A stretch of DNA of 64,000 bases from CAZYFH01 sp965249175 (lineage in GTDB: Bacteria; Acidobacteriota; Vicinamibacteria; Vicinamibacterales; UBA8438): assembly GCA_965249175.1 (NCBI GenBank), contig OZ252227.1:3596001-3660000 (forward strand), read 5' to 3'. The notes beneath the pieces were generated by a model, which made no database searches, was not told where the DNA came from, and saw only the letters and a program-made list of their open reading frames with translations. A program made the translations under genes and the position numbers. Of this stretch, positions 59,925 through 64,000 are shown in pieces (positions within the stretch are counted from its first letter, which is position 1; each line of letters opens with the position of its first letter).

Positions 59925-60842
59925 ATGGATCCGCGTGACTGGGCGCTCGTCGTCTTCACCGTCTTGACGCAGGCGGCAGTGGGCGCGTACGTCACGCTGC
60001 TGATCGTCTATCGGCCCGCGGCGCGCGGTGCGGAGGGGCGCAGGACCGCCGGACCGGATGGGCACGTCGGTCCGCTGGTGGCTGTCCTCGTCGTGCTGTC
60101 TGTCGGGCTGTTCGCGGCGCTCTTTCATCTCGCCACCCCGCTCCAGGCCGCCCGTGCGTTCGTCAACGTCGCCTCGTCCTGGCTGAGCCGCGAGATTGTC
60201 TTCGGCACGCTCTTCGCGGGACTGCTGGCCGCGCTCGTAGCCGCGGAGTGGCGCGCCGGCCGGACGACGTCGTGGCATCGAGCGCTCGCCGGTCTGACGG
60301 CAGCCGCGGGCGCGGCGTTCCTCTACTGTCAGATCCGAATCTACCTGCTCCCCTCCCAGCCAGCCTGGAACAGCGTCGCGACACCGGTCGCGTTCACGGC
60401 CACTGCGCTGCGGTTGGGGATCCTCGGCGTGGCGGTCGGTCTGGTCGGCGGGACGGGAGCCTCGAACGCTGACGCGCGTGGACCAGCCGACGAGGCGTCG
60501 TGGCCGACGCTGCGCGGTCTCGCGCTCGCCGGCATCCTGATGCTGCTGGCGGAGCTCGTCGTCGTGCCGATTCAGCTCGGCGCGTTGGGCGGTAATGCGT
60601 CGCCGGCCGCCGCGGCAAGCGCCACCAAGCTGACCGTGGACTACGGCGGCGTCTGGATGCTCAGGCTGGGCCTGCTGGTCGTGGCGGCGGCGGCGCTCAG
60701 CGGTGTGCTGGTGAGTCACCGCACCTCCGGCGGGTATCGACGAGGACGCATCTTGACCTACGCGTCGTTCGGCTTCGTGCTCGTCTCGGAGCTGTGTGGT
60801 CGCTTCCTCTTCTACGCCACGCAGGTGAGGGTTGGAATTTGA
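59925..60842 (+). CDS. DmsC-like membrane anchor subunit
   Basis: 305 residues, eight predicted transmembrane helices. LVVFTVLTQAAVGAYVTLLIVY, SVGLFAALFHLATPLQAARAFVNVASSWLSREIVFG and FGFVLVSELCGRFLFYATQV are typical of DmsC (quinol oxidising anchor; the LGxP..A....N...SWLSREI motif). Menaquinol donates here electrons to the Fe-S and Mo subunits. Gap of 87 bases to the Fe-S gene, TTGA overlap with TorD gene. DmsC supports a DMSO/TMAO-like reductase type. Confidence 0.88.
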   Translation: MDPRDWALVVFTVLTQAAVGAYVTLLIVYRPAARGAEGRRTAGPDGHVGPLVAVLVVLSVGLFAALFHLATPLQAARAFVNVASSWLSREIVFGTLFAGLLAALVAAEWRAGRTTSWHRALAGLTAAAGAAFLYCQIRIYLLPSQPAWNSVATPVAFTATALRLGILGVAVGLVGGTGASNADARGPADEASWPTLRGLALAGILMLLAELVVVPIQLGALGGNASPAAAASATKLTVDYGGVWMLRLGLLVVAAAALSGVLVSHRTSGGYRRGRILTYASFGFVLVSELCGRFLFYATQVRVGI

Positions 60843-61525
60843 GCGAGCCGGCCCCGCCGGGCGACGCCGTGTGGAGGCGCGCGCACACGGGGCAAGGGCT
60901 GGCCTATCGGTTTCTCGCCCGCTGTTTTCATGAGCCACCGCGCAAGGAGTGGCTCGCCACGCTGGTCGAGCAGCAGCTCTTCGAGGCATGGCCCTTTCCG
61001 TCGGACGAGGAGGACGTCTCCGAAGGGCTTCACCTGTTGGCGTCCTTCTGCGAGCGGTGGGACCCGGCGACCCACGACGAGCTGGTGTGGGATTTCAACC
61101 GCCTCTTCGTCGGACCAGGCGAGATGCTGGCGCCACCCTGGGAATCGGTCCATCGGAGCAAGACGCGGCTCACGTTTCAAGAGCCGACGCTCGAGGTGCG
61201 TGGAATCTACCAGCAGTTCGGCATCGAGGCGCCGGCGATCCACCGCGAACCGGACGACCACCTCGCGCTCGAGCTGGCGTTCTTCGCCCACCTCTCTGAG
61301 CTGGCGACCGAGGCGGAAACGCGCACCGACACCGCCACGCCGTCCCGCGACCGCTGTCTCGAGGCACAGCGGGACTTCCTCCACGACCACCTGCTCGCCT
61401 GGGTGCCGGGCTGTCTCGCGATGGTCCTTGCACACGCGGAGACCGACTACTATCGCGGCGCAGCGCGTGTGACGCTGGGGTCGCTCGCGGAATCGGCGCG
61501 TCTCTCCGGCGTGCCCAGGCCATGA
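60839..61525 (+). CDS. TorD/DmsD-family molybdoenzyme chaperone
   Basis: 228 residues. TTG start shares bases with the DmsC stop (TTGA). All-helical; GLAYRFLARCFHEPPRKEWL, HDELVWDFNRLFVGPGEMLAPPWESVH (the TorD signature E-x-x-RLFVGPG..PP.ES), YQQFGIEAP, DHLALELAFFAHLSEL, FLHDHLLAWVPGCLAMV. Folds and inserts the cofactor in the Mo subunit and proof-reads its Tat signal. Last gene of the operon; an ATG at 60794 inside DmsC is less likely as a start. Confidence 0.92.
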   Translation: MSEPAPPGDAVWRRAHTGQGLAYRFLARCFHEPPRKEWLATLVEQQLFEAWPFPSDEEDVSEGLHLLASFCERWDPATHDELVWDFNRLFVGPGEMLAPPWESVHRSKTRLTFQEPTLEVRGIYQQFGIEAPAIHREPDDHLALELAFFAHLSELATEAETRTDTATPSRDRCLEAQRDFLHDHLLAWVPGCLAMVLAHAETDYYRGAARVTLGSLAESARLSGVPRP

Positions 61526-61603
61526 CAGGGTGTCCAAATTCGGAGCGCGGTCAGCGATTGAAAGAACCCGTGGCTGAACGCCGCGCCAGCGTAGGACCCT
61601 CGA

Positions 61604-64000
61604 CTACGGGCTGGTCTCCCTGTCGTCGGTACCGACAGTGCGCATCGAGTCCAGTGGAGCGCAGGTGCGTAACGCACGAACGAGCTCGGCGCGAGCCTCG
61701 GCCGCCGACTTGAAGCGCTCGTGGATGTTCGGGGCGAGGCAGCGGTCGAGCGCCGCCTCGATCGCCTGCACTCCTGGAGGCCCTTCTGGGAGACGGGGAC
61801 GTTGTCCGAGCATCGCGGCGGAGAGCTGCGCGTAGCTATCCCCTCGGAACGGTCTGACGCCGGTGAGCACCTCGAACACCATCACACCGACCGCGAACAG
61901 ATCCGTCCGACCGTCCACCTCGAGCCCCGCCAGCTGCTCGGGTGACATATAACCCAGCGTCCCCATGACGGCGCTGGCGGTTCCGGTGACGATGCCCGAC
62001 CCCTCGAGCGGTCTGAGCTTGGCCAGACCGAAGTCGAGAATCGTCACGCTCAGCGTCCCGTCAACCCCCCGCCGACCAATGAGATTCTCCGGCTTGAGGT
62101 CTCGATGGATGACGCCGTTGGTATGCGCGTGATCGACGCCCTCGAGCACCTGGTCGAACCAGTCCGCGGCGTCGGGGAGCGACAGGGCACCCGACCGGCG
62201 GAGCGCGGCGCGCAACGTAATGCCCTGGACCCGCTCCATCACCAGATAGGCCCCTCCCCCGTCGACCGTCCCGAAGTCATGCAAGTCGACGATGTTGGGG
62301 TGACTCAGTCGCGCCGCCGCCCTCGCCTCCTGTCGAAAACGGCGTACCGGCTCCCCGCGGCCGAAGTCCCGTCCGAGCATGACCTTCACGGCGACCGGGC
62401 GATCGAGCTGCAGATCGTGGGATTCGTAGACAGCTCCCATCCCGCCTTCGCCGAGCAACTGGTCGAGCCTGTATCGACCCGCAATCGTGCGTTCGACCGG
62501 AAGAGCGAGCGACAGCCGGCTCCCGTCGCGCTCGCACATCTCGTCCGCGGCGTCGTAGCAAGCGCCACAGGCGGGACACTGCTTCAAGAGGTTCAGGCCC
62601 CGGCGATCGAGTCGGCCGAGCACCTCGCGACGGATGCGCGCTTCCTCATCGACCTGGTCCCTCAGCTGCAGGTTGTCGCACACCACCGCCACCTGGCGGC
62701 CAATCGCCTCCAGCATGCGACAGTCGCGAGGCCCATAGGGCTGTTCCGACTTCCGCTCCCCGAGCAGTAGGACCCCCGACAAGGAATTGGCCCTGGCCGA
62801 GAGCGGGATCAGCAGCTGGACGCCCAACTCCGACAGCCATCGGGCTTCGTCACCGCTCAGCGAGAGCTCCCCTGGAGCCTCGAGGTCTACACCGCGGGGG
62901 GTGCGCTCCAGGTGGGTCAGGAGGTTGACGCTCAGGGGCGGGGTGGTCGGCGCCCGTGAATCGGACCGTCGAGGCTGTTCTGGTGAGTTGCGATACCAGA
63001 GGTGCAGCACCTTCGGATGCAGCGCCCGCTCCAGCCGACTCCGAACGAGCGGCGCGATGGCCTCCAATGACTCCAGATCGCCGAGGTCGCGCAGCAATCC
63101 GATCAGGACCTGCTCTCGGTCATACTCGTCGCGAAAGAACCGTCGGTCGAGCCACGTACGCATCGGACGTCGGAAGGCGAGGCTCAGACCCATGGCACCG
63201 ACCCAGTACAAATACCCGGTACTGCCGGTGACCAGCTCTGCCAGCGTTCGGTTTCGAGCGGACACGAGCGTGACCGCCAGCGCGACCAGCGGCACGACGA
63301 GCAGGACCTGCAGCGCCCGTCGGGCCAGGACGTACTGAACCCCGACGCGGACGGCCACCCGGATATCCAACACACGGTGCTTGACGACGGCATACGCCAC
63401 GCTGAGCGGGATGGCGACACTGAGGACGTTCAGGATGAATGACAGGCGCTCGAGCGTGGTCGGTGCCAGCGGAGGGTTTGGCCCGCCCAGCTGCTCTATC
63501 AGAACGAGCCCGGCGACAAGTAACTGCCCTGTCAACCCCACTATCGAGCCGTATACCACCCAGCGGAGCCGCCGACGGTCGTCGGCACCGGTGAGTACCC
63601 GATATTTGCGAACCAGCACGGCGATGAGCCCAACCAGGGAGATCACGAACACCAGCAGCCCGAGGTTGGAACCGGCGCTTCGGAGCATCGGATGGTAAGC
63701 GAGCCATCGCGTCATCGCTTCCGCCCCGCCTGCCTGATAGACCACCACTCTCGGTAGTCGGATCAGGGCGGCAACGGCGCCGCCGAGATACAGCAGGACC
63801 AGCAGCCGGCGCCACAGCCGGGGCGGTGCGTCGCCGGCAGGGAAGCGAGAGAAGAAGTGGAGACCGACCACGAGCTGCAACGGGTTCCACCACCCCAGCA
63901 GGTCGCTTGGCAGGACCCCGACGTCAAAGAACGACAAACCCGTCATAACCCCGGCCGCAAACCCGAGCCGAGCCACGCCGAGCTCGGGTCGCGCGAACCC
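61604..64000 (-). CDS. Multi-TM Ser/Thr protein kinase with GAF-like domain, N-terminus beyond window
   Basis: At least 798 residues; frame is open to the right edge so the true start is outside. Order: eight or so helices (about 1-280, for example LVVGLHFFSRFP, GLLVFVISLVGLIAVLV), a GAF-like regulatory region (about 310-480, GVQLLIPLSARANSLSGVLLLGERK..Y), a zinc-ribbon CPACGACYDAADEMCERDG, and a PknB-like kinase: GEGGMGAVYES glycine loop, VAVKVML Lys, VIHRDLKPEN, ILDFGLAK, GYMSPEQ, ending GTDDRETSP. Kinase motifs complete. The N-terminal plan (7TM-PDZ-like sensor plus GAF) is common in Acidobacteria. Converges on the TorD gene. Confidence 0.88.
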   Translation of the reverse strand, partial: GFARPELGVARLGFAAGVMTGLSFFDVGVLPSDLLGWWNPLQLVVGLHFFSRFPAGDAPPRLWRRLLVLLYLGGAVAALIRLPRVVVYQAGGAEAMTRWLAYHPMLRSAGSNLGLLVFVISLVGLIAVLVRKYRVLTGADDRRRLRWVVYGSIVGLTGQLLVAGLVLIEQLGGPNPPLAPTTLERLSFILNVLSVAIPLSVAYAVVKHRVLDIRVAVRVGVQYVLARRALQVLLVVPLVALAVTLVSARNRTLAELVTGSTGYLYWVGAMGLSLAFRRPMRTWLDRRFFRDEYDREQVLIGLLRDLGDLESLEAIAPLVRSRLERALHPKVLHLWYRNSPEQPRRSDSRAPTTPPLSVNLLTHLERTPRGVDLEAPGELSLSGDEARWLSELGVQLLIPLSARANSLSGVLLLGERKSEQPYGPRDCRMLEAIGRQVAVVCDNLQLRDQVDEEARIRREVLGRLDRRGLNLLKQCPACGACYDAADEMCERDGSRLSLALPVERTIAGRYRLDQLLGEGGMGAVYESHDLQLDRPVAVKVMLGRDFGRGEPVRRFRQEARAAARLSHPNIVDLHDFGTVDGGGAYLVMERVQGITLRAALRRSGALSLPDAADWFDQVLEGVDHAHTNGVIHRDLKPENLIGRRGVDGTLSVTILDFGLAKLRPLEGSGIVTGTASAVMGTLGYMSPEQLAGLEVDGRTDLFAVGVMVFEVLTGVRPFRGDSYAQLSAAMLGQRPRLPEGPPGVQAIEAALDRCLAPNIHERFKSAAEARAELVRALRTCAPLDSMRTVGTDDRETSP

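Noticed and set aside
1..64000. CRISPR arrays, insertion sequences, integrases, rRNA and tRNA genes
   Set aside because: No regularly spaced repeats, transposase motifs or tRNA/rRNA-like sequences were seen by eye; short tRNAs cannot be excluded without a program.

Overview
The window (64 kb, high GC, both strands densely coded, no rRNA or tRNA seen) looks like an accessory region of an Acidobacteriota chromosome, most likely a Vicinamibacteria-type lineage. The reasons are gene content: many secreted DUF6152 and 'PNLxGIW' proteins, several PQQ-dependent dehydrogenases, Abhydrolase_10, small c-type cytochromes, a TIGR02999-type ECF sigma factor and a soluble/membrane PknB-like kinase. This is inference; no marker gene is present.

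Layout. 1-6 kb: secreted enzymes and small membrane/cytochrome genes. 6-17 kb: a tightly coupled minus-strand operon (TonB receptor, membrane protein, ExbB/TolQ, DUF2149, periplasmic CobN-like chelatase with C-terminal anchor, beta-propeller, PepSY reductase-like membrane protein) that resembles the Bacteroidetes hmuRSTUV haem system; a CusRS-like two-component pair lies just upstream (17-19 kb). 19-24 kb: cytochromes and a module of an NHL/PAL-like propeller, an unknown beta-sandwich protein and a cytochrome c fused to a peptidylglycine-hydroxylating-monooxygenase (PHM)-like domain. 24.1-24.7 kb: an AhpD-like peroxidase gene with an in-frame TGA exactly at the second redox cysteine (CxxU) and a bSECIS-like hairpin, i.e. 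a probable selenoprotein. 24.7-29 kb: HEAT-like protein and an eight-PASTA membrane protein. 29-33 kb: cytochrome c peroxidase remnant, then feoB and a membrane-anchored DtxR-FeoA fusion. 33-38.4 kb: a second copy of the sandwich/cytochrome-PHM/PAL-like module, now with a PQQ dehydrogenase. 38.5-46 kb: serine hydrolase (frameshifted), cyclase, second PQQ enzyme, nitrilase, metallo-hydrolase, aldo/keto reductase-like protein. 46-51 kb: ArsR-DUF2087 regulator with a palindromic operator, trmB, AlkZ-like protein, a secreted kinase-fold protein, ECF sigma factor. 51-56.8 kb: third PQQ enzyme (frameshifted), class III aminotransferase, APC permease. 56.8-61.5 kb: a complete DMSO-reductase-family operon (Mo subunit, Fe-S subunit, NrfD/DmsC-like anchor, TorD chaperone) with altered Fe-S ligands. 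The window ends inside a multi-TM Ser/Thr kinase.

The common theme is periplasmic redox chemistry and metal supply (haem, Fe2+, Cu, Mo, PQQ, possibly Se). Four genes carry single-base frameshifts at otherwise well conserved places (about 2.15, 29.44, 39.13 and 52.50 kb); this may be sequencing/assembly error or real decay and should be kept in mind.
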